DNA of 64,000 nt from Victivallis lenta (GTDB lineage: Bacteria > Verrucomicrobiota > Lentisphaeria > Victivallales > Victivallaceae), in NCBI RefSeq assembly GCF_009695545.1, contig NZ_VUNS01000003.1:62001-126000 (forward strand). Reading direction: 5' to 3'. Each line of letters starts with the position of its first letter. The stretch's first letter is position 1. The notes under the pieces were generated by a model. That model did not search any database. It was not told the DNA's origin and saw only the letters and a program-made list of their open reading frames with translations. Shown here one piece after another: positions 8,375 to 17,404 of this stretch. The position numbers were made by a program, and so were the translations under genes.

Positions 8375-8449
8375 TTCGGGAGTAGCCTTTTCTCAATATC
8401 GCATTTATATTTATTATCGCATCGAAACAGGTTTTTTCAAAGAGATTTT

Positions 8450-9406
8450 ATGACAAACAGACCGAAAATATACTTTCTCGGCTCGGGAATGATCGCCGTG
8501 CCGGTCCTGAAGGCGCTGGCGACGGCGGGGGGGCTGGAGCTGATCGGCGTGGGGACGCAGCTCGACCGTCCGGCCGGACGCAACCGCCGGCCGACTCCGA
8601 CACCGGTCGGCGCGGCGGCGCTCGAGCTCGGCCTGGAGCCGGAACGGATCGCTTCGGTCAACGACCCGGCTTATCAGGAAAGCCTGAAGCTTCGCCGGCC
8701 CGACCTGATTCTGGTGGTCTCATTCGGTCAGATCCTGCGCGCACCTCTTCTCGCGCTGCCGCCGAAGGGGTGCGTCAACATCCACGCCTCGCTGCTGCCG
8801 CGCTATCGGGGCGCCTCGCCGATCACCCAGTGCATCCTGAACCGCGACGCCGAAACCGGCGTCTGTTTCATGGCCATGGAGCGCGGGCTCGATACCGGCG
8901 CGGTTTACGAGACGATCACCGTTCCGCTCGACCACAGCGAGTATGCGAGCGAACTCGAATTCAAGCTCGGCAGCATCGCGGCGGAGGCGGCGCCGGGCAT
9001 CCTCGGCAGCATCTGCAGCGGGGAGCTCGTCCCGGTTCCGCAGGACTCCGTCGAAGCGACGGTCTGCACGAAAATCCGAAAAGCGGACGGGCTCATCCGC
9101 TGGACCGGCTCCGCGCATGAGATTGAAGCGATGGTGCGCGCCTACTGTCCGTGGCCGGGCGCTTTCGCGTCGGTCCGGACCCCGAAAGGGGTCGAAAGCG
9201 TCACCCTGATCCGTGTCAACTGCCGCCGCGAACTCTCCGGACGGCCGGGCCAGGTTCTGCGGGCCGACAAGTACGGCCTCGTGGTCGCGTGCGGAAAAGG
9301 CGCGATCGAAATCCTTGAGCTGGCCCCTCCGGGCCGGCGCAGCATGTCCGCCGTAGCCTACCTCAACGGGCTGCGCGGCGAAATACCGGAATTCCTGCCG
9401 CAGTAG
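8450..9406 (+). CDS. fmt: Methionyl-tRNA formyltransferase
   Basis: The product is 318 residues and formylates initiator Met-tRNA using 10-formyl-THF. FLGSGMIAVPVL opens the formyl-transferase domain, and NIHASLLPRYRGASPI holds the family's conserved catalytic/substrate residues. The C-terminal half (IRWTGSAHEIEAMVRAYCPWPGAF) is the tRNA-binding domain with its typical R-A-PWPGA motif. The frame is open far upstream, but ATG 8450 follows an AGAG and matches the family's start. A folate gene (folK) is divergent next door, which fits the cofactor, though no link is required. Confidence 0.95.
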   Translation: MTNRPKIYFLGSGMIAVPVLKALATAGGLELIGVGTQLDRPAGRNRRPTPTPVGAAALELGLEPERIASVNDPAYQESLKLRRPDLILVVSFGQILRAPLLALPPKGCVNIHASLLPRYRGASPITQCILNRDAETGVCFMAMERGLDTGAVYETITVPLDHSEYASELEFKLGSIAAEAAPGILGSICSGELVPVPQDSVEATVCTKIRKADGLIRWTGSAHEIEAMVRAYCPWPGAFASVRTPKGVESVTLIRVNCRRELSGRPGQVLRADKYGLVVACGKGAIEILELAPPGRRSMSAVAYLNGLRGEIPEFLPQ

Positions 9407-9450
9407 GACACCGCGGCAAGCAACCTATTTTACAGTGATGGAAGAAAACA

Positions 9451-11091
9451 ATGGAAAAAACATGCAAGCAGATGATTCTGAACTGCGAAAAGCTCGAACG
9501 CCGTTTTGCGATGCTGAACGGCGGCAGGCTGGAAGAGTATCAGATCGAACGTGACGACTCCGGCCCCAAGGTCGGGAACATCTATCTCGGCAGAATCATC
9601 AACCTCGAACCCTCGCTCCAGGCCGCCTTCATCGATATCGGCGCGGAAAAGAACGCATTCCTCCACTACCACGAAATGCTCCCCGGCGGAGACGAGCTGC
9701 TCGAGAAGCAGATCAACGAGGAGGATGCCGCGGAAGAGGCCGCCAGAAACGGCTCCGGCGACGCCCCCATCGCCGCCAGGCGCAAGAAACGGCAGGAGGG
9801 CAAGCCCGGCAGCAAGGCGATCTCCGAAGCGCTGCGCCGCAAAAAAAAGCTGACCGTGGCCGACATCCCGGAATTTTTCAAGCCCGGCATGGAGCTGCTC
9901 GTGCAGGTCGTCAAATCCCCCATCGGCACCAAAGGGGCGCGGGTCACGACGAACATGTCGATCCCGGGCCGCTACCTCGTGCTCATGCCATACAGCGAGC
10001 ACATCGGGCTCTCGACCCGCATCGAAGGCGGGCAGGAACGCGACCGGCTCCGCAAAATCCTCGCTTCGCTTGAGCTGCCGGAAGGCATGGGGCTCATCTG
10101 CCGCACCGTCGGCGAAGGGCGCAAGGCGACCTTCTTCAAGCGCGATCTGGAACTCCTGCTCGACTACTGGCGCAAGATCGAAACGGCCATGGAGACGAAA
10201 AAAGCGCCGTTCGAAGTGTTCGCCGAACCGAACCTGGTCGAGCGCACGATCCGCGACTTCATGACCGAGGAGATCGGCGGCATCGTCGTCGACGACAAGG
10301 CCGCCTGCAAGCAGATCACCGACACGCTCAAGCGCATCGGCGGAGCGAAGATGGCCGAGAAGGTCACCTTCTACAACTCCCCGAAGCCGATCTTCGACCA
10401 TTACCGGATCAACGACCAGCTGCGCGAGGTCTATCAGCGCGAGGTGCGGCTGCCGGGCGGCGGCTGCATCTGCATCGACGAAACCGAAGCGCTGATCGCG
10501 ATCGACGTGAACTCCGGCCGCGGCCGGAAGGGAACCGACCAGCCTGAGTTCATTCTCAAGACGAACCTCGAAGCGGCGGCCGAGATCGCCCGGCAGCTCC
10601 GGCTGCGCAACATCGGCGGGCTCGTGGTGCTCGACTTCATCGACATGAAGGCCGCCAAGGACCGCGACGAGGTCCTGCGAACCATGAAGAAACTCGTGAA
10701 GGACGACCGGGCCAAAACCAAGGTGCTGCCGATCTCGAAGCTCGGACTCATGGAGATGACCCGGCAGCGCGAACACGAGAGCATCCTCGATCAGGTCTAC
10801 AATCCGTGTCCGTACTGCTCCGGAACCGGTCTGGTCAAGTCCCCGGTCACGATGAGCGTCGAGATCCAGCGGAGGCTGAATTCGGTCCTGCGCGACAGGC
10901 GGTACAAGGATGTCCCGGTGCGGGTCATCATGCATCCGGACGTGCTGGCCCGGCTGCGCAATGAAGACGCCAAACTGCTGACCGACATCGAACAGAAATA
11001 CAACCATACCTTGAGCTTCCGCGCCGATCCGCTGCTCCATTACGAGGAGTTCCGGCTGGTCGACCCCGACACCGGGGCGGAACTGCGCTGA
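9451..11091 (+). CDS. rng: Ribonuclease G/E family endoribonuclease
   Basis: The 546-residue protein carries an S1-like RNA-binding domain (GNIYLGRIINLEPSLQAAFIDIGAEKN) interrupted by a charged insert rich in Ala, Arg and Lys (about residues 90-135). The catalytic domain follows, with DVNSGRG and LVVLDFIDM providing Mg-binding aspartates, and CPYCSGTG is the zinc-link motif. It lacks the long disordered C-terminus of RNase E, so it is closest to RNase G. It cleaves single-stranded AU-rich RNA in rRNA maturation and mRNA decay. The gene ends 21 nt before the start of a response regulator. Confidence 0.9.
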   Translation: MEKTCKQMILNCEKLERRFAMLNGGRLEEYQIERDDSGPKVGNIYLGRIINLEPSLQAAFIDIGAEKNAFLHYHEMLPGGDELLEKQINEEDAAEEAARNGSGDAPIAARRKKRQEGKPGSKAISEALRRKKKLTVADIPEFFKPGMELLVQVVKSPIGTKGARVTTNMSIPGRYLVLMPYSEHIGLSTRIEGGQERDRLRKILASLELPEGMGLICRTVGEGRKATFFKRDLELLLDYWRKIETAMETKKAPFEVFAEPNLVERTIRDFMTEEIGGIVVDDKAACKQITDTLKRIGGAKMAEKVTFYNSPKPIFDHYRINDQLREVYQREVRLPGGGCICIDETEALIAIDVNSGRGRKGTDQPEFILKTNLEAAAEIARQLRLRNIGGLVVLDFIDMKAAKDRDEVLRTMKKLVKDDRAKTKVLPISKLGLMEMTRQREHESILDQVYNPCPYCSGTGLVKSPVTMSVEIQRRLNSVLRDRRYKDVPVRVIMHPDVLARLRNEDAKLLTDIEQKYNHTLSFRADPLLHYEEFRLVDPDTGAELR

Positions 11092-11112
11092 CGGATGGCG
11101 GAGGAGGTGCGC

Positions 11113-12504
11113 ATGGGAGGAGACACGCCGAAACTCCTGATCGTCGACGACGAACACAACACACGCGAGGCGATGGCGCGTTATCTCGGCAGACGGTTCC
11201 GGGTAACGACGGCCGCCGACGGCGGAGCCGCGCTCGAAGAGCTCGCAAAGGAGAAATTCGACCTGGTTCTGACCGACCTCCGGATGCCGCACTGCAGCGG
11301 CATGGACGTGCTTGAGGCCGTGCGGAAGCAGCAGAATCCTCCTTCCTGCATCCTGCTGACCGCCTACGGCTCGATTGAAGATGCGGTAACGGCGGTCAAG
11401 CAGGGGGCTTTCGACTTCGTGACCAAACCGGTCAAACTCGATAAACTGGAGGAGGTCATCAATGCCGCGCTCGAGGAGCGGAAAAAAAACACAGCTCCGG
11501 CCGATCCGGTTCCGGCAACCACGGCGCTGGCGCTGGCGAACCTCCGCCGGCCGACCGAACTGACCCGCGATCTCGTCCTTCCGAATCCCGCCGACGGCAG
11601 CGGACCGATGGCGAACGTCATGCATCTGGTGAACACGGTGGCGCCGACCCGTTCGACCGTCCTGCTCTCGGGCGAAAGCGGCACCGGCAAAGAGGTGATT
11701 GCGCGGCTCCTGCACGAAGAGAGCGGGCGGCGCGGCCATTTTGTCGCGGTCCACTGTGCGGCTCTGACTTCGACCTTGCTCGAGAGTGAGCTTTTCGGTT
11801 ATGAGAAAGGGGCGTTCACCGGCGCCCTTGAACGTCATATCGGCCGTTTCGAGGCGGCCGACGGCGGCACCGTATTCCTCGACGAGATCGGCGAAATCGA
11901 CGCGGCGACTCAGGTGAAGCTTCTGCGCGTGCTCGAAACACGTTCCTTCGAACGGGTCGGCGGGACCGAAACAATCAAGGTCGACGTGCGGATCATCTCG
12001 GCGACGAACCGGAACCTGCGGCAACTGGTTGCCGAGAACAAATTCCGCGAGGATCTGTTCTACCGGCTCAGCGTGGTCAATATCGTACTGCCGCCGCTAC
12101 GGGAGCGGCGGGCCGAAATTCCGCAGCTGGTCGCCCGGTTCGCAGCGGAATTCGCGCGCGAAAACAACCGCCCGGTGACCGGGATTTCGCCGGATGCGCT
12201 GCGGGCGCTGCTCGATTATCCGTGGCCCGGGAACATCCGCGAGCTGCGCAACTGCATCGAATATATGGTTGTGATGTCACAAGGGCCGTTGCTGGAGGTC
12301 CGGGACCTGCCGGAAAGCGTCCGCCATCCGCAGCCGATGGAGGCGGAACCCGAAACATCCACGCCCGAAATGCCGCTGAAGCTCGACGAAAATGAACGGA
12401 TTCTGATCGACGAAGCGCTGCGGAAATGCAACGGGAACCGGACTGCCGCCGCGAAGCTGCTCGGCATCAGCCGCCGCACCCTCCACCGCAAGCTGGCCCG
12501 CTGA
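11113..12504 (+). CDS. Sigma-54-dependent NtrC-type response regulator
   Basis: The 463-residue product has three domains. A receiver (KLLIVDDEHNTREAMARYL; phosphoacceptor Asp in LVLTDLRMP; conserved Lys in FVTKPVK) comes first. The AAA+ domain has Walker A GESGTGKE, GAFTGA for sigma-54 contact, and DEIGEI as Walker B. A Fis-like helix-turn-helix ends the protein (GNRTAAAKLLGISRRTLHRKL). ATG 11113 is preferred because GAGGAGG lies 5 nt upstream; an ATG at 11095 is also in frame. No histidine kinase is adjacent, so its partner and targets are unknown. Confidence 0.92.
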   Translation: MGGDTPKLLIVDDEHNTREAMARYLGRRFRVTTAADGGAALEELAKEKFDLVLTDLRMPHCSGMDVLEAVRKQQNPPSCILLTAYGSIEDAVTAVKQGAFDFVTKPVKLDKLEEVINAALEERKKNTAPADPVPATTALALANLRRPTELTRDLVLPNPADGSGPMANVMHLVNTVAPTRSTVLLSGESGTGKEVIARLLHEESGRRGHFVAVHCAALTSTLLESELFGYEKGAFTGALERHIGRFEAADGGTVFLDEIGEIDAATQVKLLRVLETRSFERVGGTETIKVDVRIISATNRNLRQLVAENKFREDLFYRLSVVNIVLPPLRERRAEIPQLVARFAAEFARENNRPVTGISPDALRALLDYPWPGNIRELRNCIEYMVVMSQGPLLEVRDLPESVRHPQPMEAEPETSTPEMPLKLDENERILIDEALRKCNGNRTAAAKLLGISRRTLHRKLAR

Positions 12505-12527
12505 CTCCCGCAACGCACCGCGGAAAT

Positions 12528-13628
12528 TCAGAGGGCGCGGTCCCAGTATTTGCGGACCACCTCCTGGCCGTTGCGGCGAATCGCGCTTTCAACCTCCGCG
12601 ACGCTGCGCGAATCGTTCAGCGTGAACTGGCCGACATCTTCGTCGGCGAGAAGCGCATAGCCGCCCGGCGTAACCCGCGAAGCGGCGCTCATGTTGTCGG
12701 CGCAGAGCTGTACCATGCGGTCGCGGAAATCGGGACATTCGCGCGTGGAAATGGTCATGCCGCACTCGGGAAACACGATCCGGAACGCAAGCATCATGAG
12801 CTCGAGGTCCTCGTCGCTCACCGGGTGCGCCGGCTGGAATCCGCCTTCCGTCGCGGTGATGCGCGGAAATGCGAACTGCACTTTGCTCTCGAAGCAGTGT
12901 TTCTGCAGGTAAATCGCATGGGCGCCCAGACTGGCCGCCTCCAGGCGCCACTCGTCAAGCCCGAGCAGGAAGGCCATGCCGAGGTTGCGCATCCCGGCAC
13001 GCCCGGCGCGGAGCTGACTCCAGACCCGGAAGTCGTAGACCCGTTTCGGGCCGACCGGGTGCAGTTCCCTGTAGAGCTCCTGATTGTAGGTCTCCTGAAA
13101 CAGCGTCAGCCCTTCGTAGCCGGCTTCAAAGAGGCGGCGATAGCCCTCCTCCTCCTGCGGCGCGATTTCGAGGCTCAGATATGAGAACTTCTCCTTCAGC
13201 ATCCGGCCGACTTCGCAGAGAAAATCGACGCTCATGCGGACCGGATCTTCACCGGCAACGATCAGCAGAGAATCGATGCCCATGGCGAGAATCGCGTCGG
13301 CCTCCTGCCGGATTTCGTCGAGTGTCAGGCTTTTGCGCTCATATTTATGGCGGATGTTGAAGTCACAGTACTTGCAGCCGTTCACGCAGCTGTTCGAAAT
13401 GTACAGCGGCGCGTAGATCGTGACCGTCTTTCCGTAGTAGCGGCGGCGGCACTTCTGCGACGCCTCGCGCATCTGCGGCAGGAACCGCATCGCCGCGGGG
13501 GAGATCAGATTCAGCAGGTCGAAGTAATTGCGCTTCTCTTTCGCGAGCGAATTCACGACCGCCTCCGGCGTGGCGGAATCGATCATCTTCCGGATTTCAG
13601 CTTCAGTGAATCTCAGTTCGGGAAACAT
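12528..13628 (-). CDS. thiH: 2-iminoacetate synthase (radical SAM, ThiH)
   Basis: The 366-residue radical SAM enzyme cleaves tyrosine to dehydroglycine (2-iminoacetate) and p-cresol for the thiazole ring of thiamin. The cluster motif CVNGCKYC supplies the CxxxCxxC cysteines. The first 70 residues and the region around GEDPVRMS match ThiH rather than other radical SAM proteins. As the oxygen-sensitive alternative to glycine oxidase, it points to an anaerobic lifestyle. It lies 15 nt after thiG and is the last gene of the operon; it converges with the response regulator with only 23 bp between. Confidence 0.93.
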   Translation of the reverse strand: MFPELRFTEAEIRKMIDSATPEAVVNSLAKEKRNYFDLLNLISPAAMRFLPQMREASQKCRRRYYGKTVTIYAPLYISNSCVNGCKYCDFNIRHKYERKSLTLDEIRQEADAILAMGIDSLLIVAGEDPVRMSVDFLCEVGRMLKEKFSYLSLEIAPQEEEGYRRLFEAGYEGLTLFQETYNQELYRELHPVGPKRVYDFRVWSQLRAGRAGMRNLGMAFLLGLDEWRLEAASLGAHAIYLQKHCFESKVQFAFPRITATEGGFQPAHPVSDEDLELMMLAFRIVFPECGMTISTRECPDFRDRMVQLCADNMSAASRVTPGGYALLADEDVGQFTLNDSRSVAEVESAIRRNGQEVVRKYWDRAL

Positions 13629-13643
13629 GGCCAGCCCCCTCCT

Positions 13644-14417
13644 TTACCGGAAAATATCGAATGTGTTCTGCGGACTCGTGGCCGACGCGCCGGAGATCGC
13701 CGCCGGCGGACCGGCCTTGACCCCGAGCTCGGCGGAACGGATCGCCAGACGGAACGCCTCGGCCATCAGCGCGGGATCGTCCGCGGCGGCGACCGCCGTG
13801 TTGATGAGCACAGCATCCGCACCGAGCTCGATCGCCGCCGCCGCGTGGGACGGCAGCCCGATTCCGGCATCCACCACCACCGGGATGTTCGACTGCTCGA
13901 TGATGATTTCGAGCATGGCCTGCGTGCGGAGTCCCTGATTCGAGCCGATCGGCGCGCCGAGCGGCATAACCGCCGCCGTGCCGCAATCCTCCAGACGGCG
14001 GGCGATGACCGGATCCGCATTGATATACGGCAGAACGACGAGGCCCATCTTCACCATCTCCTCGGCCGCCTTCAGCGTCTCGACCGGGTCCGGCAGCAGA
14101 TAATGGGCATCGGGATGGATTTCGAGCTTGATCCACTGATACCCGGCCGCCTTGCCGAGCTTCGCGATACGGACCGCCTCCTCCGCATTGCGCGCGCCGG
14201 AGGTGTTCAGCATGATTTCGATCTTCGACCGGTCGATCGCGCCGAGGATGTCGTCCTGTTCGGGAACGGCGAGGTCGACGCGGGTCAGCGCGGTCGTGAC
14301 CAGTTCGGTGCCGGAGGCCGCGAGCGCGGCGGCAAGCTGCTGCTTCGAAGCGAATTTGCCGGTTCCGAGAAAGAAACGGCTGTTGAATTTCTTTCCGGCG
14401 ATGACGAGATCTTTCAT
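13644..14417 (-). CDS. thiG: Thiazole synthase
   Basis: The 257-residue TIM-barrel enzyme joins 1-deoxyxylulose 5-phosphate, dehydroglycine and ThiS-thiocarboxylate sulfur to form the thiazole. The N-terminus [12 protein letters not shown] contains the family start motif, and [28 protein letters not shown] includes the phosphate-binding loop. [14 protein letters not shown] is also conserved. It sits 33 nt after thiF. Length is typical. Confidence 0.95.
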   Translation of the reverse strand: MKDLVIAGKKFNSRFFLGTGKFASKQQLAAALAASGTELVTTALTRVDLAVPEQDDILGAIDRSKIEIMLNTSGARNAEEAVRIAKLGKAAGYQWIKLEIHPDAHYLLPDPVETLKAAEEMVKMGLVVLPYINADPVIARRLEDCGTAAVMPLGAPIGSNQGLRTQAMLEIIIEQSNIPVVVDAGIGLPSHAAAAIELGADAVLINTAVAAADDPALMAEAFRLAIRSAELGVKAGPPAAISGASATSPQNTFDIFR

Positions 14418-14450
14418 GATTACGACTCTTTCTCTATGTTGAGCGCTTCT

Positions 14451-15056
14451 TTACGGTTCTTCCCCGAGGAGGAGCGCAATTACAGTATTGGCTTCCATGG
14501 CGGCGGCGATGCCGACGCGCGGAGAGAACGGCCTGGCCGCCCCCGTCTCCACGCCGCTTTCAAAATCTCCGGCCAGATACAGCCGGCCGCCGGCCATCCG
14601 GCGCAGGCGCAGCCCGTTGCTTTTCCCCCAGCCGCCGAGGCCGCTGGCGGCGACCACCGTCTTCCCGCAGGCCAGCATGGTCCGGATCAGCATCTGCTTC
14701 GCGGCGCTCGAATCGAACGCCTCGACCACAATGTCGCACCGGCCGAACCGGCCGGCGGCGTTTTCGGCAGTCACGGCGGAATCGTGCAGTTCAAGTTCGA
14801 GCTCCGGAACGATGCGGCGGAGGTTTCTGCCGAGCGCCTCAACCTTCCTGCACCCGATCTGGTCCGCGAAGAAAAACTGGCGGTTCAAATTGCTCTCCGT
14901 CACCCGGTCGAAATCGGCGATGACCAGCCGGCGGACGCCGGAACGCACAAGGTGCATCGCACAGTTGGAGCCGAGACCGCCGGCGCCCGCAATGCCGACC
15001 ACCGCCCGGCCGAGAATCCCGCGCTCCGCAGCGGAGAGGTACGGATTAACCTCCAT
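14451..15056 (-). CDS. thiF: Short ThiS adenylyltransferase (ThiF)
   Basis: The 201-residue E1-like protein would activate the ThiS C-terminus by adenylation. GIAGAGGLGSNCA is the nucleotide-binding motif and DFDRVTESNLNRQ is the conserved Asp/Asn/Arg segment. It lacks the C-terminal zinc-binding CxxC pairs of the long E. coli-type ThiF, matching the short ThiF type found in anaerobes with ThiH. The gene begins 2 nt after thiS, so translation is probably coupled. Confidence 0.9.
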   Translation of the reverse strand: MEVNPYLSAAERGILGRAVVGIAGAGGLGSNCAMHLVRSGVRRLVIADFDRVTESNLNRQFFFADQIGCRKVEALGRNLRRIVPELELELHDSAVTAENAAGRFGRCDIVVEAFDSSAAKQMLIRTMLACGKTVVAASGLGGWGKSNGLRLRRMAGGRLYLAGDFESGVETGAARPFSPRVGIAAAMEANTVIALLLGEEP

Positions 15057-15058
15057 GC

Positions 15059-15256
15059 CTATCCTCCGGCGACGATCCGGAACGCATTCAGCCTGTCCTG
15101 CGGCCGCAGCAGACGGCCGAGGTCGTCCGGGCCGAGGATTTCATCGTTCACCTCGGCCACGACTTCAGCCGGTCTGAGGTTCCGTTCCGCCAGAAACGCC
15201 GAAATCGTCGTTCCGTCGGAAATTTCCTGCGGTGCTCCATTAAAGCAGATTTCCAT
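15059..15256 (-). CDS. thiS: Sulfur carrier protein ThiS
   Basis: This 65-residue ubiquitin-fold carrier ends in Gly-Gly (RIVAGG), the site that is adenylated and thiocarboxylated. The start MEICFNG and the central AVVEVND-like strand (EVVAEVNDEIL) are typical. It opens the thiSFGH operon, preceded by AAAGGGGCGGA as a ribosome-binding site. Confidence 0.92.
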   Translation of the reverse strand: MEICFNGAPQEISDGTTISAFLAERNLRPAEVVAEVNDEILGPDDLGRLLRPQDRLNAFRIVAGG

Positions 15257-15291
15257 TCCGCCCCTTTCCGGATTGGTTCAAAACTCCTTAT

Positions 15292-15320
15292 AAGATAGCA
15301 CGTTTTCCGTTTTTTTTCAA
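15292..15320 (-). promoter_or_regulatory. Promoter of the thiSFGH operon
   Basis: On the minus strand TTGAAA (15315-15320) and TATCTT (15292-15297) are 17 bp apart, 36 nt before the thiS start. No TPP-riboswitch core is recognisable in the short leader, so thiamin control would have to act another way. Confidence 0.55.
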
Positions 15321-15353
15321 TAAAAACGGGCCGGAATCCAAAGATTCCGGCCC
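15321..15353 (-). terminator. Intrinsic terminator after pckG
   Basis: Perfect 11-bp stem GGGCCGGAATC/GATTCCGGCCC (15328-15338 with 15343-15353), 4-base loop, followed on the minus strand by GTTTTTATTG. It separates pckG from the thi operon. Confidence 0.85.
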
Positions 15354-15416
15354 ATCTTGCTTCGAAGCGCGGCGCAGGACCGGTCATACCGGCCGGTTCC
15401 GCACCGCCGCTCCGCC

Positions 15417-17261
15417 TCAGCCGAGGCGGGCTTCGAGTTCTTCAAGCTGCTTGGAGAGCTCCGCGGGGAGGTGTCCCTCAAACTTCTTGTAGTGTTCCTT
15501 GATCATCGCCAGCTCGTTCTTCCAGCCTTCGACGTCGACTTTGAGGAGTTCCTCCATGTCGGCCTTCGAAACTTCGCCTTCGAGCCCCTTGAGGTCGATC
15601 GCATCGGCGGTCGGCATGGTGCCGATCTCGGTGCTCTTGCTCTCGCCCTTGCCGTCGCAGCGGTCGAAGACCCAGGCCAGCACACGGCTGTTGTCACCAA
15701 AGCCCGGCCACATGAACTTGCCTTCCGGGCTCTTGCGGAACCAGTTGACGCAGAAAATCTTCGGCAGGTTGCCCTGCGCGGCGCCCTTCTGGCCGATCTC
15801 GAGCCAGTGCTTGAAGTAGTCGCCCATGTTGTAGCCGCAGAACGGCAGCATCGCGAACGGGTCGCGGCGGACGGTGCCGGCCTTGACGTCGAGCGCGGCG
15901 GCGGTCACTTCGGAGCCGACCGTCGAACCGATGAAGACGCCGTGCTCCCAGCTCTTCGCCTCATAGACCAGCGGCAGCGTGGACGGACGGCGTCCGCCGA
16001 ACAGGAACGCCGCGATCGGAACGCCGGCGGGATCTTCCCACTCGTCGGCGATCACCGGGCAGTTGCAGGCGCGGGCGGTGAAACGGGCGTTCGGATGGGC
16101 GGCCTTGACCGGCTTGCCTTCCGCGTCGACCTGGCCCGGCTTCCAATCCTGGCCCTTCCAGTCGATCAGGTGATCCGGCGCATCGTAGCCGATGCCTTCC
16201 CACCAGACATCGCCGTCGTCGGTCAGCGCGACGTTCGTGAAGATCGTGTCCTTTTCGCAGGAGATCATCGCGTTCTTGTTGGACTGCATCGAGGTGCCCG
16301 GCGCAACGCCGAAGAAACCGGCTTCGGGGTTGATCGCGCGGAGGTTGCCGTCCTTGTCGAACTTCATCCAGGCGATATCGTCGCCGACGGTCTCGACCTT
16401 CCAGCCCGGAATGGTCGGGATCAGCATCGCAAGGTTGGTCTTGCCGCAGGCCGACGGGAACGCGCCGGTGACGTACTTGACTTCGCCTTTCGGGTTGGTC
16501 AGCTTCAGGATGAGCATGTGCTCGGCCATCCAGCCCTCGTCGCGCGCCTGGACGCTGGCGATACGCAGTGCGAGGCACTTCTTGCCGAGCAGCGCATTGC
16601 CGCCGTAACCGGAGCCGAACGACCAGATTTCACGGGTTTCCGGGAAATGGGCGATGTACTTCTTGTCCATCGGAGCGCACGGCCAGATGCCGTTGTCCGA
16701 CTCGCCTTCCGCGAGCGGCTTGCCGACCGAGTGGACGCACGGGACGAATTCGCCCTTGTCGCCGAGGACCTCGAGAACCTTCGTGCCGACGCGGGTCATC
16801 ACATGCATGTTGATCACAACGTACGCGGAATCGGTGAGCTCAACGCCGATCTTCGCGATGTTCGAGCCGACCGGACCCATCGAGAACGGGATCACGTACA
16901 TCGTGCGGCCCTTCATGCAGCCGTCGTACAGCCCGAGCATGGTCTTCTTGAGCTCCTTCGGGTCGATCCAGTTGTTGGTCGGGCCCGCGGCATCCTTGGT
17001 TTCGGAGGCGATATAGGTGCGCGCCTCGACACGCGCCACGTCGGACGGGTCGGAGCGGAACAGCAGGCTGTTCGGGCGCTTCTTCGGATTCAGGCGGATC
17101 GCCAGGCCGGAATCGACCAGCTCATTGCAGAGACGGTCGTACTCTTCCTTGGAGCCGTCGCACCAGTAAACCGCATCCGGCTTACAGATTTCAACCCACT
17201 CGTTCACCCACTTGACCAATTTTTCGTTCTTGGTCGGGATCGCATTCAGCAGTTTCGCCAT
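15417..17261 (-). CDS. pckG: Phosphoenolpyruvate carboxykinase (GTP)
   Basis: The enzyme interconverts oxaloacetate and PEP with [18 protein letters not shown] holds the hyper-reactive Cys and the kinase-1a (P-loop) motif. The GDDIAWM segment contains the metal-binding aspartates, and [18 protein letters not shown] is a conserved GTP-type stretch. ATP-type enzymes differ clearly in these motifs. From ATG 17261 the length is 614 residues; an ATG at 17273 directly abuts the GGAGG and is less likely, though either is possible. Single-gene transcription unit with its own promoter and terminator. In fermenting anaerobes this enzyme often runs in the carboxylating direction toward succinate/propionate. 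Confidence 0.97.
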   Translation of the reverse strand: MAKLLNAIPTKNEKLVKWVNEWVEICKPDAVYWCDGSKEEYDRLCNELVDSGLAIRLNPKKRPNSLLFRSDPSDVARVEARTYIASETKDAAGPTNNWIDPKELKKTMLGLYDGCMKGRTMYVIPFSMGPVGSNIAKIGVELTDSAYVVINMHVMTRVGTKVLEVLGDKGEFVPCVHSVGKPLAEGESDNGIWPCAPMDKKYIAHFPETREIWSFGSGYGGNALLGKKCLALRIASVQARDEGWMAEHMLILKLTNPKGEVKYVTGAFPSACGKTNLAMLIPTIPGWKVETVGDDIAWMKFDKDGNLRAINPEAGFFGVAPGTSMQSNKNAMISCEKDTIFTNVALTDDGDVWWEGIGYDAPDHLIDWKGQDWKPGQVDAEGKPVKAAHPNARFTARACNCPVIADEWEDPAGVPIAAFLFGGRRPSTLPLVYEAKSWEHGVFIGSTVGSEVTAAALDVKAGTVRRDPFAMLPFCGYNMGDYFKHWLEIGQKGAAQGNLPKIFCVNWFRKSPEGKFMWPGFGDNSRVLAWVFDRCDGKGESKSTEIGTMPTADAIDLKGLEGEVSKADMEELLKVDVEGWKNELAMIKEHYKKFEGHLPAELSKQLEELEARLG

Positions 17262-17320
17262 AATGTTTTGCATCCTCCAGATATGTTAGTTTGGGGTTTC
17301 CTGATTTGGATAATCACTAA

Positions 17321-17349
17321 AATATACACCGGAAACAGTTGCGTTTCAA
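17321..17349 (-). promoter_or_regulatory. Promoter of pckG
   Basis: TTGAAA (17344-17349) and TATATT (17321-17326) are separated by 17 bp on the minus strand, leaving a leader of about 50 nt with CTGGAGG before the start codon. Confidence 0.65.
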
Positions 17350-17404
17350 GGCGCGGGATTGCGAAAAGAGCAAAATACCTCGGGGGGAGGCGCGGGGCGG
17401 AGCG

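Noticed and set aside
9430-12024. An 864-codon minus-strand frame across the rng and regulator genes
   Set aside because: It is antisense to two well-recognised genes and its product has no family features; high GC makes such frames common.
15257-15320. TPP riboswitch before thiS
   Set aside because: The leader is too short and lacks the CTGAGA and TPP core sequences; only a promoter is supported.
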